DNA from: Petrolisthes cinctipes
Lineage: Eukaryota > Arthropoda > Malacostraca > Decapoda > Porcellanidae
Reading direction: 5' to 3'
DNA length: 64,000 nt
Assembly: GCA_033782935.1 (NCBI GenBank)
Contig: JAWQEG010002488.1
Coordinates: 446,501-510,500 of the forward strand
Part shown: piece after piece, positions 1-12,800 of the stretch
Layout of the letters: each line of letters starts with the position of its first letter
Numbering within the stretch: position 1 is the first letter of the stretch
Notes under the pieces: model-generated
The model's database searches: none
Told to the model about the DNA's origin: nothing
What the model saw: the letters and a program-made list of their open reading frames with translations, nothing else
Program-made: the position numbers and the translations under genes

Positions 1-300
1 CTGCACCATCCACTTGCAATGAGCCATCAGTGTAGAGGCAGTATGGATCTGTGATGGAGGACGTCACTGTTTCTATGTCTTCCAGAGTCAACTGCCGCTG
101 TAGAGAAGGCAGTTCCGACTTGGAAGTAGGTGTGAAGCTCACATCAGGTGTTGGTAGCATCCACGGAGGGGGCCCTGGGGGGACGTCGGCCACCATTATA
201 TCTATATTAAGACTACGGAGCATAGACTAAACAGACCTTATAAGAGTACGTCCAGCAGGCAGTATGGGAGGGACCGGGTATTTTGGTCTAAGAGAAGTCC

Positions 301-980
301 TGACTAACTGAGAGTAATGGGGTGAAAGATGTGGGAAATGGAGGCACTTGACAGTGAAGCAAGTAACATTAGAATGTACCAGCCCTGGGCTTGTCTCTTT
401 GAAGAATCTGGTACCTTGTTCTTGAGGGTGTAGTTGTTGGTTGGTTGTGAAGTTGGAGACGTGATTGGTGTTCAGTTGAGGTAAAAATAAACTTCAGTAG
501 TAAAATTACTTACTTTATTCCTTAAATTAATTCTATGGAATTTTGTGCCTTGTCTTAAGGAGCCCAGAGGAAGATGTCTGGTCTTTCTAGATTGAGATGG
601 TAGTGTCCTAACTGAGTCTCTTCTCAGTCGTTTATATCTATTCTCTAACTTGAGTTGACAGCTATGTCTGGATACAATATTTCCAACTTGATGGTTATGC
701 TTTTCTGTGGTTTACCTGTGGCCATGTGGTAGGATGAATCACGTGGGACTATGGTCATGAGGCCTGAGTCATGCCTGAAAGGACCCTTGCTTCTATCTCC
801 AGATACCTATACTGATAAATAGTTCGTGATACCTGATTATCATACTGTCTATCTCTTGTCTATTTATTTAATGCCGGTTCTGGACAGGTAGTCTGTTATC
901 TGACCCTAGCTAATCTTATCGTTTACCTGCCTTGCCTCATGGTACGGTAGAAGAATAAATTCACTCCACTAATGGGGGAA
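301..980. mobile_element. About 680-bp insertion inside LINE-A copy 1, possible solo LTR
   Basis: In the full-length LINE-A copy (58,721-58,745) agagaagtcc is followed almost directly by aagacgcaact. Here the two are separated by about 680 bp. The insert starts TGACTAACTG and has AATAAA near its end (about 953), as an LTR with a polyadenylation signal might, but I see no clear target duplication or CA end. It holds no convincing coding frame. Type uncertain. Confidence 0.5.
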
Positions 981-1023
981 GACGCAACTCACGCTGCATG
1001 TTCACTATCCTGGTCGACATTGG

Positions 1024-2247
1024 TCAACCGAGAATTATTCTCATTGCTCTATTCTGAAATTTTTCTAAAGTTTCATGAGTAGCCCTGGGAAGTTGAATCA
1101 GAGCAGGGGAGAGGTAATCAACAACTGAACGGATAAAAACAATTTGGATAGTCCTGGCTACTGGGATGGAGATGCCCGAGGAGTTGTTAGTGAGATATTG
1201 AAGTGGTGTAAGTCGGCGCTGGAAACGACCCAATAAGTCCTGGACAATGGGATGGTCTTGAGGTCTGGCAGGGACAATTGGCCAAATATTGACTGGCGCG
1301 CCCAGGTAGCGATACTGGGAACACATGGGAATGACAGTCCCTCCAATGGTGAACACTGGCCGAGCTTGAGGAAGGCGGCAGGTGAATATTCTGCTCTTAT
1401 CTGGGGAGGCAATAATGCCACAGTGAGAGGAGGACACAGAGAAGGAGTCAAGAAACCGCTGGAGATCCCTTGGTGAGGTAGAATGAACACAGATATCATC
1501 AGCATAGCACGTAATTGTAGTTCCAGGTATATCAGGGAGAGAAGTGAGCAGCCGATGCATCAGAATATTAAATAACAATGGGCTGAGAACACCCCCTTGA
1601 GGCGTACCAAGATGAAAACTGCGCAAAGGACTGAGCGCACCATTGAAAAGCACACGGCAGGTCCTGTACCTCAGGTAGCCCCGAATCAACCGTAATAGAT
1701 TACCCTTTATCCCAAAGTCAACCAGTTGATCCAAAATGACGTCTCTATTAGCAACATCGAAGGCACTTCGAAGGTCAATGAAGGCCACCACACTGTCCCT
1801 GTTAAGGCGAGTGTACAAGTCGACTAGGCAGTGGTGTGTGCTCCGTTGGGGAAGGAAACCAAACAGCCATGGAGAAAGGCGATCCTGCAGTCTGTACATG
1901 AGACGATTGAGTATGATTCTCTCCATAACTTTACAAAAACAGGAAGTCAGGGAAATAGGCCTGAACTTCGCAGTGCCGGGCTTAGGGATGGGTATTATTG
2001 TGCTGCTGGTCCAGGCTCGTGGTACACAACCATCACGAAGACAAAGATTGTACAGTCGAAGTAGAGGGTTCCCAGGAACTTGTTGAAGTAGGCGCAGCAC
2101 AGCATAAGTAATACCATCATCACCAGGGGAAGAAGCTCTACCCCGAAAGAGAGCACGTCGCAACTCCTCCTCAGTTATCTCCTCTGCATCATCGTCATCA
2201 TCTTGCAACAGAGCAGACATTAGACGTAGCCGAAGAAGAGGAGTCAC
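1024..2247 (-). pseudogene. LINE-A ORF2 fragment: reverse transcriptase domain
   Basis: A 407-residue open frame carries the RT core of a non-LTR retrotransposon. Visible in order are the start of the RT domain (SSPGDDGITYAVL), KFRPISLTSCFCKVMERI, FIDLRSAFD, GTPQGGVLSPLLFNI and the catalytic motif CYADDI, followed by the thumb region to residue 407. RT copies the element RNA at a nicked chromosomal target. The ORF2 endonuclease is missing because of 5' truncation, and RNase H is separated by the insertion at 301-980, so this copy cannot be autonomous. The first methionine is only where the frame opens near the truncation point, not a true start. Confidence 0.85.
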
Positions 2248-2419
2248 ATGTGCTAATGCAACATTACAGTTATTTTAATATATTTATTAACATATCAGTA
2301 CTGTGTTATCCCCCAAGTAATACAAAATTTATTTACATATATTAATTTTTGTAGACACACCTGACTACACACTTGGACACCAAACATAGTTTACTTCATC
2401 TCTCATTACGGACAACAAG

Positions 2420-2434
2420 CAGCCTACTCTAGCT

Positions 2435-2468
<34 letters not shown>

Positions 2469-2543
2469 CTTCTCAATACACACACTCACACACACACACT
2501 ATCACTCTAGCACCTCGTTTTGTTTTCTCTCTCTTGCTATTCA

Positions 2544-2635
<92 letters not shown>

Positions 2636-2725
2636 TATCACTCTAGCACCTCGTTTCTATCTCTCTCTATCTCTTACTTCTTAGTACACACCCACACACA
2701 CACACACACACACACACATTATCAG
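2420..2725. repeat. Compound microsatellite block (CT)n, (TA)n, (CA)n
   Basis: A (CT)n tract at about 2,440-2,465, a (TA)n tract of about 70 bp at 2,545-2,617 and (CA)n tracts at 2,618-2,633 and 2,694-2,718. The phrase ctatcactctagcacctcgttt occurs twice, so the block grew partly by segmental duplication. Confidence 0.9.
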
Positions 2726-3183
2726 GTTTGGTATAAAGCCGTGACGTGGCATATTATCTTTTGTTATATATGCGTTTATCAAACATTGAAAACCGTGTCA
2801 AAGTAATATAATCATCACCTCATAATTATTTCAGTTTACGTCTGTCAGTATGAATTCATATAAATAGAACATCATATTTAGTACAGAAGGAATGTATACA
2901 ACACCTCGGTGTAACCACATATTTACTGTCAATACAACTGTTAGCCGAATCCGACTCCGACCACAGATGTTTCATAATTACGACTTCGATGCCGACTATG
3001 CCTCCAACTGAATTTATAATAATAATATTTATTCATAGATTTACTCATACTTATAATTACCTGATGTTTTATTTATATAAATATTAACGACTCTGAAGCC
3101 AACCCAAAACTTAAATATCCATAGCTCCATGGCTCTTCATTTCAATATAAATTAAGATGAGAGTTTCAGACAAGCTGGTTTTA
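2726..3183. other. AT-rich interval, nothing recognised
   Basis: No coding frame, tRNA-like or inverted-repeat structure is visible here. It may contain the 5' part of LINE-B, but I cannot place that boundary. Confidence 0.4.
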
Positions 3184-3532
3184 TCAGTTAATACTAACTC
3201 CCTCTGCTTCATCTTCTTCTTTTACTGAACATGTTTCATGCAACCCTCAATCTATCTCTTCAACTCCTGATGTTTCTTCACTGTTGTACTCTGATGCTAT
3301 TATTACTTCTCCAAAACAGAATGGCAAGAAGAACCGTAAGAACAAATTCAATATGATCCCCCTCACGAAGCAACCCAACTCTCACGTGATGGCCCAGCCT
3401 ACTCCCGTGAGAGGAGCGAACAGGTCACGCTTCTCCGAAGGGAACATGGAGGTATCCATCGACAACCGCCGATCGAGGCCTGGTGATGGAGGTACTCCTC
3501 CAAAGAATACGAAGAAGGCTAAGTACTCTTAG
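3184..3532 (+). pseudogene. LINE-B ORF1 C-terminal remnant
   Basis: An open frame rich in Ser, Lys, Arg and Pro ends with a stop at 3,530-3,532, 30 bp before the endonuclease begins. Its composition and position match the region after the zinc knuckles in LINE-C ORF1 (9,540-9,836), so I infer it is the nucleic-acid-binding Gag-like protein's C-terminus. No CCHC knuckles remain here. It could be mistaken for a small independent gene, but its place directly before ORF2 argues against that. Confidence 0.55.
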
Positions 3533-3562
3533 GCACTTAATTAAATCCTTTAAGCCTCCATC

Positions 3563-6500
3563 ATGTATAATATCCTCCAGTGGAATTGTAGAGGTATTAG
3601 GAATAAAGCACCACAACTTGCACCCGTGCTAGATCAACACGTGCCTCAGGTAGTTTGTCTGCATGAGACGTTTTTGAGAGATCAGCCTGATCCTCAACTT
3701 TTTAAACACTACCATTCGTACAGGAAACATGACGGTCATGGGTTAGCTATTTACGTTCACAAGTCAATACCCCATTCAGTAGTGGGACTGAATTCTCCTC
3801 TGGAAGCCGTCGCATGCAGAGTAAAATTCGGCAACACGTACCTGACAATTTGTTCTCTGTACTTTCCACCACTTGATCGCATTGATGATGATGATTTTAC
3901 TTCACTTTTCGATTCATTGCCCGGTAGAAAATTACTTCTTGGCGATTTTAACGCCCATCACAATCAATGGGGTAGCTTGAGGTCGGATGGACGTGGTAAT
4001 CAGATTGCTGACCTTTTATTACTTTCCAACTTATGTTTACTGAATGATGGTCGTGCGACTCGTGTAGATGATCATACCGGTCAAACCACATGCAGTGACT
4101 TATCCTTATCTTCCCCCGAAATACTAACAGACAACACTTGGGCAACATATGACCACTCCCTGGGAAGCGATCACTTACCCATGTGTCTTACTTTCTAATG
4201 CGGCAACTTTCGGCCACCACCACCACTACCAAAATTTAAATATAAGAAAGCAGATTGGGGATACTTCTCAGGGATCGCCAATCTAGATATCTCGGGAGAA
4301 AATATAGATGAAAAAGTCGAACACATACAGACATCCATTTTACACACAGCCGAGGATGCTATTCCTAAAACTCCTACAACCCACGATAGGCGAAGAGTTT
4401 CTTGGTGGACACCAGAATGCCGACAAACACTCGCTAAGCGTAATAGGCGATGCAGGATTTACGGCAGAGAGCCAACACAAGCTCACTTCATTGCCTATAA
4501 GGGCAAGGGCTGAGACGAGGAGAATAATTAAGTCAGCAAAACGAGACTCCTGGAGGAGTTTCGTGTCCACGGTGAATCGTACCACGCCACTAGGTCAGGT
4601 CTGGTCCACAATTAATATTTTTAATAACAAGTACACCCGCACGCCCATCACCACCCTTGAGGTGGGCGGTAACATCATCGATGATCCCGTGGACATAGCT
4701 AACACCATTGCTAGACAATTTGCTGACGTAAGCAGCTCAGCTAACTACGACCCTCGTTTTCAAGACCACAAACGGGAGGCTGAGCTGCAAGAGATAGACT
4801 TTGCCACAGAAGACGTAAATTCTAGCTACAACAAAGAGTGTATGATTAACGAACTTCTCCTCGCCCTGAAATCCTGTAAAGGCTCCAGTCCCGGCCCCTC
4901 AGCCATTATGTACAGTATGATTCAGCATCTTACTCAGGACAACCTGAGTAATCTGTTAACGGTGTTTAATGAGATTTGGATGTATCAAACGTTTCCAAAC
5001 TCATGGCACTACGCGCATGTCATACTGATACCTTAACGAGATGGTCGCCTTACGAATCCCAGTTCGTTTCGTCCTATTGCGCTGACTGACTGTTTATGTA
5101 AGGTCATGGAACGTATAGTAAATAAAAGACTGGTTTTTGTTTTAGAGTCGAAGAATGTGTTAAATGTTCAACAGAGTGGATTTCGTCAACATCAGTCCAC
5201 TCTAGACCATTTAATGCATTTGGAGCATTGCATTGCCGAGACATTTGCTCGGAAACATTTCATGATAGGTATATTTTTGGATATTCAAAAAGCATACGAC
5301 ATGAAATGGCGTAACGGACTACTACAGAAACTTTACGCCTATGGCTTATAGGGTAATTTGTCTATATTTATCAGTAACTTCCTTGCTGACAGGACATTTT
5401 CTGTCAGGTTGCCTTTTAGCGTAACATCCAACATATTTGTCCAAGAAAATGGGGTGCCCCAAGGAAGTGTACTTAGCCCGACTCTTTTCAGTATTGCTAT
5501 TAATGATGTTCTGTTATCAGCTTCTGTTCCCCGAAACCTTAAATACTCACTGTATGCTGACGATTGTGCATTGTTGCACTCATCCCCCAATGTTCAGTTT
5601 TCGGCGAGGCAGATTCAATTAGCACTTGACTCTGTCCATCAGTGGGCCTCACAGTGGGGTTTTAAGTTTTCAGTTCCTAAGTGTGTCGGCATTGTTTTAA
5701 CACGTAAACGTAGAGTACCTGATTTGCATATTAATTTAGATAATCAGCTGATACCTTTTCAAAATTCAGTAAGATTCCTAGGCCTACATTTTGACAGTAG
5801 GCTTAATTGGAAAAGTCTTATTAATTATTTGCTTGTTTGTTGTAGAAAGAAATTAAATGTCCTTAAATATTTATCTGGTAAATCTGACAGAACATCTTTA
5901 TTGATGGTGTATAAGTCCCTCATACGTTCAAAGCTTCACTATGGCGCACAGGTGTATGGGTCGGCGTCTGAGGCGACACTCAAGAGATTGGATGCATTTC
6001 AGAATGTATGTTTACGAATATGTCTTGGAGCTCTTCGATGTACTCGTGTGGAGCGGATGGAAGTAGAGGCTAATATTCCTCCCCTCTGTATTCGTCGAGA
6101 CAACCTGTTACTATCATACGGTATTACCACCTACCGAAAACCATCGCTGGCCATCCCGGCTTGTGTGAACCTCCTGCAGTGGGAACATCTACTGCATAGG
6201 GCCCTCAAGTCAGTGGCTGTGCGGCTTCACTTCCTCTGTCAAGCGCTAGGGTACGACCTGTCTAGTGGGGATCGACTCATCATGTTAAATATAGCACCCT
6301 GGGAGTCTAGTCCCACCACCGTTATTACTGACTGGCTCCCCACCGCCAAGTCCCAGTCGCCGGAGGTGGAGGTCAGACAATTGTTCCGGAAGATGCTCAT
6401 TAGAAACCTAGCGTCATTCCACTTGTACACTGATGGCTCTAAGACGGATGAATGTGTGGGTGCAAGTGTATGGTCAGCAGAATGTCGTCTTAGATACTGG

Positions 6501-7229
6501 TTGCCCGTATATGCATCTGTGTTTACTGCAGAACTATTTGCCATAGCCAGAGCTATAGATTTTTCTGAAAATTCAAATTACGACAGTTTTGTCATCTTTT
6601 CGGATTCACTGTCTGCCCTTCAGGCAATTAAATCTTGCAAAACGACTAAAAATGAAATCCTGGGCAATATTATCAATAAATTACATGTGTCTACTAAGTC
6701 TTTCTCTCTGATCTGGGTGCCTGGTCATTGTCGAATCTTCGGTAATGAACAGGCTGACTTACTTGCAAAGTCGCCGGTAGAACTTGAGGAGATGTGGGAA
6801 GTCCCTCGGGAGCTACAGTCGTGTCTCTCTTTCGGTAAGAAATCAATTAATCTTCTGTGGCAAAGTAAGTGGACCGACCTGGCTATTAAGACCACAATAG
6901 AAGACTGGCCCTCAGCATATCGCCAACATCGTAAAGAAGTAGTAGTACTTGTAAGATTAAGAATGAATAGCACACTTTTAATTCTTATGTTGCCTTATAT
7001 CAATCATAGTTTCCCCCCACAATGTAACACCTGTGATGTGGTGCTATCAATCAGTCACATCATTTTGCACTTTAGTAGGTATGTTGGGGAGCGTCAGCCT
7101 CTGGCTGCCTATTGCAGTGTAAATCAAGTCCCCATGAATCTGAACTCTGTCTTGGGTGATGGGGATCCTGGTGTGACTGATAAATTGATGATTTTCGTGA
7201 AAGAGACCGGACTAGTCAGAGAGATGTGA
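3563..7229 (+). pseudogene. LINE-B ORF2: endonuclease, reverse transcriptase and RNase H, disrupted
   Basis: The APE endonuclease runs from 3,563 (ILQWNCRGIRNKA; HETF; LLGDFNAHHNQWGS; SLGSDHLPM) and hits a stop at 4,196-4,198. After a frameshift near 4,500 the RT region follows (SSPGPSAIMYSMI, ALTDCLCKVMERIV, FLDIQKAYDM, GVPQGSVLSPTLF, LYADDCALLHSS). RT is cut by stops at 5,034-5,036 and 5,349-5,351, where LINE-C reads through. RNase H is in the long final frame (YTDGSKTDE, AELFAI, FSDSLSAL, WVPGHCRIFGNEQADLLAK). The catalytic YADD and the RNase H acidic residues are all intact, so this is a young pseudogene with few lesions. Confidence 0.88.
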
Positions 7230-8622
7230 CTTAGATTTTATTATAATTTATGTGTGGGATGGGTAGTGGGGTTTTTATACATATTTATACATATATGTAT
7301 TGTCAACTGCGTCAATCAACAAATAAATCACCACCAAGCACCACAGTCCTTTGCCAAGTGGCGTCCCTCCTACCAACCAATGACACTTTCACTCATATAC
7401 AGATCAACTCCAACCTTTCATCGCATTCCCAATATGAATCTTCCACTCCGTTCCTTCACCTCAATCCAGTGCACTTTCATACTCAACGTCTCATCCCCAT
7501 ACGCTCCATATGAACGAACCACCACAAGATGTTCGTTTTCACACTCACCATTGCATCCACATCCACACCATATTGCTCACGTCAACATATTTCACCATAT
7601 AGATCAACATGTCAATATATCTCACCATGTCACTTTATTCACTACACTGTTAATTCAAAAAAAAAAAAAAATCTTTTTGTATATATATAAACTATGTACA
7701 ATGTATATAACTATCAGGAAAAAAAAAACATTAAATGTATTTTATATATATATATTTATTTGTGTATATTAGATTTATCTTTTATATACATTTATTTTTA
7801 TATATGAGATTAGATTACTATATACTGTAAATGTTTATATTGTTTTGCCTTTGAATTAGCATAATGATGAAGGATGACAAATGACGTATGCGAGAAGGTG
7901 CTTTTCCTGAGGCAATTCTCGCATACTGATGTGTCCTTCATTGTTCACATGAGCCAGCATCTATGACTGGAGCAAACTACTGGGTTGGCTTATTTGTTTA
8001 CATTTATGTCATCCCCATCAGGGGTGATGGCTTTTTAACGTAAAAAAAATTAAAAAATAAAATAAAATAAGTCTTAAAAAATGTTCAGTCCAGATCTCGT
8101 CATCTCGTAGCACAGCAACAACAGAATACAGACCCGCAGTACTCGCTGCCTCAGGGGAAACTCTGTGGTAGGGAGGCCCAGTAGTTGGTGCGTCATTTGG
8201 ACGCCTCTTTCTCTTAATCTACTCTTTCTTCCATATTTTCCGTGCGACCTCCTGGGCCTACGGTTGTCTCTTGGCTGAGCAACGGTATTCGCTTGAAAGG
8301 TGGGTTCTGACTACACCACCCCTCGCATTAGGCAGGTTCGGTGGTGGGGAAGTTCCTTCCGCATAAACTCCGATCCCCTAGCTGGTACTGGAGAACGCCG
8401 CCAGGCTACCACTAGAGGGGGGGGGGGGGGGGCGAGTAAAGGCAACTTTTATTTCCCTAAATTATTGTCCTGTTTTGGGGGTTGATACAATAGTAAAGGT
8501 AATTAGGTGAGTGTGATAGGAGAGGGGTCGGATGTAGTCCGATGCCCCGGATAGATGATCCCCCGACTAGTCTCCATCCTCCTCAAGGAGGGAGGTTAAC
8601 GACCAAGGACCAAACTAGAACA

Positions 8623-9836
8623 ATGGCTGACAATAATGGAACTCCTAAGGCAGACAGACAACGACAACTTGATATTAAAATTCCTCCAATGAATGCTCGA
8701 TACGTAAATATTAGATGTGTAGACGAGGGTCCAAAAATGTCCTTGATGGTCAAGCAGGTGGCAGTCTTGATTGTTCTAAGAAGTTACCTGATGGTAGTCT
8801 TCTGGTGAAAGTACTGAAGGCATCCCAGGTTAAGGATCTCCTTAAACTGACGCAGATTCATGACCTGAAGGTGAAAACCACTATTCCAGTGGGGCCAAGT
8901 ACCTGTAAGGGCGTCATTTTCCACAGGGATTTGGCCGCTCTGAATGAGGCAGACATTTTGACCAGGATGAGAGAGAACAAGAGAGAGAAATTTGGCTTAT
9001 GTTTTTTTACTTTTGCTTCAGCCCAGATTCCGGACACAGTTAAGATTGGTTGCGAAATAGTTCATGTAAGACCATACGTTCAGAAACCGATGCGTTGTTT
9101 CCGTTGTCAGAAATTCGGACACACAGCATTGAGGTGCTGCAATAAAGATTCATTAACCTGTGGTAAATGTGCATGTAGTCACGAGACAGAAGTGTGTACA
9201 GAGACAGTTTTCAAGTGTGCTAATTGTGGCGGCCCCCACCAGGCAAGTGCAGGTGACTGCAGGAGCCTTAAAGTGGAGACTGAGGCAATGGCATACATGA
9301 GGGCTCATGATGTCAGTTATGGTGAGTCAAAGAGGAAGGTGGAGGGGGTTAACCAAACTCCCACAGTTTCCTATGCTGCAGCAATAACTGGCACCACTGC
9401 TCCTGCTAATGCAACTGATGTCAACGTGACTATCCAGGCTAAGGATAAAGAAATTAAAGAATTAAAAGATCAAGTAAGCAAACTAATGCTTCAAGTAGAA
9501 AATTTGGCTTAGAAATTAGAAGAAATATTTGAATCAACCCAACAAAAGAAGCACCACAAGGCTGATGATACCGTATCAGCTTCAAGATCTCATGTTCTCG
9601 CTCAGGTGACTCCCATGAAGCCTACATCCGGGAGTCGTCGGGCTCGTCGCGAGACGAGCCGTTCGAGGACTGGCTCTGTACCTCATGGAAAGGAACAGGC
9701 GATGGAGGCTACCATCGCGAAACCAGCCTGCGGGAGGTCCCCGGGAAGTGCAGGGGAGGAAGAGGGTCTTCCCTTCCAGCACAAAAAGGTTCGGCCAGAC
9801 GAGCAAGGCTCCAAGAAACCCCATAAACAGCGATAA
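8623..9836 (+). pseudogene. LINE-C ORF1: Gag-like protein with CCHC zinc knuckles, frameshifted
   Basis: The likely start is the ATG at 8,623 (MADNNGTPKADRQRQLD). The frame breaks near 8,735 and resumes for about 265 residues. That part contains three Cys/His knuckles in a row: CFRCQKFGHTALRC, CGKCACSHETEVC and CANCGGPHQASAGDC. Such knuckles bind element RNA in Jockey- and I-type ORF1 proteins. A predicted coiled coil (repeated Lys/Glu/Leu, KEIKELKDQVSKLMLQ) precedes a stop at 9,510-9,512. The basic C-terminal part continues in frame to about 9,836. I infer a Gag-like RNA chaperone; this copy is broken. Confidence 0.8.
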
Positions 9837-9845
9837 TCTTCGCGC

Positions 9846-12800
9846 TAACCATACTCCAATGGAACTGTCGAAGTCTTAGAGCTAAATTAAATTAACTCAA
9901 ACTTTTGGCTTGTTCTTACGCTGTCGATATTATTGCCCTTCAGGAAACTCATCTGAGCGACCAAGTCGAAGACGAGGTTGTTCAGCTTCGGAACTACAGG
10001 TTAATTAGGAGGGACCGTGGGGGGAGAGGTGGAGGTGGAGTGGCAATCTACATCCGCCATAACCTCCCTTTCACTGATGTGCCCTGTAATTTTCCTCTGG
10101 AAAGTGTCGCTTGCAGAGTAAAATTCGGTGGCACCTATCTGACTATCTGTTCTGTCTACTGTCCTCCTGACACAGTAACTTATGATGATGTTTTTGATCT
10201 ACAGGACAGTCTGCCCTGTAGAAAATTAATTGTATTAGATTTTAATGCTCATCATACGTTATGGGGTTCCCTGCAGGATGACAGAAAGGGGGAACAGGTG
10301 GCTAGGCTAATCAGTGATTCCTAGTTGGTTCTTCTGAATGACGGTAGTCCGACGAGAGTTGATGATAATACTGGTAATTTTAGCGTACTTGACCTATCTC
10401 TGGTCTCCCCATCAATTGCGGCCACTTGCCAGTGGCTACCCGTTGATGACTCATTGGGAAGCGACCATTTTCCTATTTTGATTAAATTTAAAAGCGACAC
10501 TATTAAAGAGCCTTCAGCACCTAAATTTAACGTAAAAAACGCAGACTAGGTGTCCTTCACAAAGGGTGTCAGTATTGAAATTGTTCGAGAAACCATTGAT
10601 TATAAAGTAAATAATATTCAAGATAATATCCTCAAAGCCGCAACGGCAACAATTCCTAAGACTTCGATAGATAGCGCAAAGCATAGAGTTCCATGGTGGA
10701 CGCCAGATTGCCGCAGGGTACTGTGAGAGAGGAATAGAGCCTACAGGCTTATCAAAAATCACATTGGTGATGAGAACTTTCGCAAGGATGAACTTGCGAG
10801 AGCTAGGGCTCGTCGAACCATCAGACAAGCCAAACGAGACTCCTGGCGATGCTTTGTCTCTAGTATTAACAGTGAAACATCAATTTCCCAAGTCTGGTCC
10901 ACTGTAAGAAAATTAAATAAGAAAAAAATCTCCAATAAAATGACCAACATCTCTTTTAATAACATCAACTATGACGAACCTAGAGACATTGCTAACGCCC
11001 TCGCCAGGCAGTTCTCTTTTGTTAGCAGCTCTGAAAATTACCATCCAGCTTTCCTGCCCATCAAGGAAGCATCAGAGCTGCAGCATATTGACTTTGCCAC
11101 AGGAGATGAATTAGATTACAACAGTGAACTAACAATGCAAGAGCTTGACCAAGCCCTAGGAGCCTGTAGTGGGACATCCCCAGGACCCGATGAGATTCGG
11201 TATGAGATGATAAAGCATCTTGATTATGATTCCATGATCAAGATGTTGCAGGTGTTTAACGAGATTTGGAGTGGTCACACCTTTCCAATTTCGTGGCACT
11301 TTGCACATGTCATTCCCATACCGAAAGGAGGGGGGGACCCCAGATCGACTTCATCGTATCGCTCTATTGCGCTCACAAGTTGCTTATGCAAGGTAATGGA
11401 ACGAATTGTTAATCGTAGGATATTGCATTTTTTAAATTCCAGGAGTTTGCTGGTTGACGAGCAGTGTGGCTTCCGAAAAGGTCGCCAGACGCTCGATCGG
11501 CTAATAAACCTGGAAATTCAAATTCAAGAGGCATTTGCCAAAAAACAATTTTTGATTGCAGTATTTTTAGACATTGAAAAAGCCTACGACATGACTTGGC
11601 AACATGGCCTCCTCAGGAAACTATATGCGATGGGATTACGCGGTAACCTGCCCTTTTTTGTAAGAATTTCATTTCTGAGAGAACCTTCTCTGTCAAGCTT
11701 TTTTCGGACACAGTCACTTTCTCGGACATATTTGTCCAGGCAAACAGGATCCTTTAGGGGAGTGTTCTGTCTCCGACCTTATTTCTATGTATGATCAATT
11801 ACATTCTACCAGTTCCTCCTCGAAATCTTAAATACTCACTGTACTTTGATGAGTGTGCGATATGGCACTCCAGCTGTAGTGTAGAGTTTTTGGAAACTCG
11901 GATCCAATTGGCACTGGATTTGATTCACAATTGGGGCCTCCAGTGGGGTTTTAAGTTTTCAATTAGAAAGAGTGTAGGGGTGATTTTCACTCATAGGAAG
12001 AAGCCAGACGTCCGGCTGACTATGGGTGACAACCCCCTACCTATATTATATTCAAATAAATTTCTTGGACTGCATTTTGACAGTTGAATGACATAGCAAT
12101 CTAGATCTAGAGTAGATTATGGGTCAATAGTGTATGGTTCGGCATCTGAGTCTGTGTTGAAAGGTTTGGATGTTGTACACAATGCGTGTTTGCGTGTGTG
12201 TCTTTGAGCCCTATGTTGCACTCGAATCGAGCGTCTAGAGGTGGAGTCACAAGTACCTCCCCTCCGTCTAAGACGAGATCAACAACTAATATATTGTGCT
12301 AAAAAATCCAGGGTGCCGAGTCATCTTCCCGGGAATGCCTTGCTACGGCAACTGCACCCAGGGGGCCATGGCGCTAGGCCCCTGGCAGAGGGACCAAGTC
12401 ATCCGTCCGGGAACCCCTGCGCCCCAGGGGGCACTGGCGTGAGGCCAATGGGGACCAGGCCCCAAGTTCAGGTACCCGTGGAGCCTAGTCATCCTCCCGG
12501 TAATGCCTTGGTGATGCATTTGCAGCCGGGGGGCCATGGCGATAGGCCCCCGGAAGGGCCGAGTTATCCGCCTGGGTGTTGCATGGCCCCGGAGGGCACT
12601 GGCGTGAGGTCCCTCAGAGCAAGACTCCACGACCTCGTAGAGTGTGTCGGTATAGAATTATCAACAATCGATTCCCTGGTTTTAGTAAACATTGCACCCT
12701 GGGTAACACCCCCCTTCACTATTGTGGATTCCTGGCTGCCAGGGGTTAAATCCCGGGTGCCGGAGGTGGAGGTACATCAGAGGTTTCATGAGATAATTGT

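Larger units (their letters stand above)
1..2247 (-). mobile_element. LINE-A copy 1: 5'-truncated non-LTR retrotransposon, runs off the window start
   Basis: This stretch matches 58,430-59,985 of the full-length LINE-A copy in the same orientation. Homology ends near 2,236-2,247, so the copy is 5'-truncated as usual for target-primed insertion; its 3' part lies outside the window. It is split at about 301-980 by extra DNA absent from the other copy. The RT block is better preserved here than in the full-length copy: one open frame covers it where the other has a frameshift and a stop. Seen directly by comparing the two copies; the family is inferred from its proteins. Confidence 0.9.
3184..8070 (+). 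mobile_element. LINE-B: near full-length, decayed non-LTR retrotransposon (APE-RT-RNase H)
   Basis: The order is the C-terminal part of an ORF1, then ORF2 with APE-type endonuclease, RT and RNase H, then a long 3' UTR and an A-rich tail (aaaaaaaattaaaaaataaaataaaataa near 8,042-8,070). RNase H after RT points to the I-group of non-LTR elements. It is clearly related to LINE-C immediately downstream: same domain order and many shared peptides, such as YTDGSKTDECVGASVWS. The 3' UTR from 7,230 holds A-runs and AT-rich DNA with no frame. The 5' boundary is unclear. Inactivated by several stops. Confidence 0.88.

Noticed and set aside
2534..2806. Frame encoding poly-IY and poly-TH
   Set aside because: Pure translation of (TA)n and (CA)n microsatellites.
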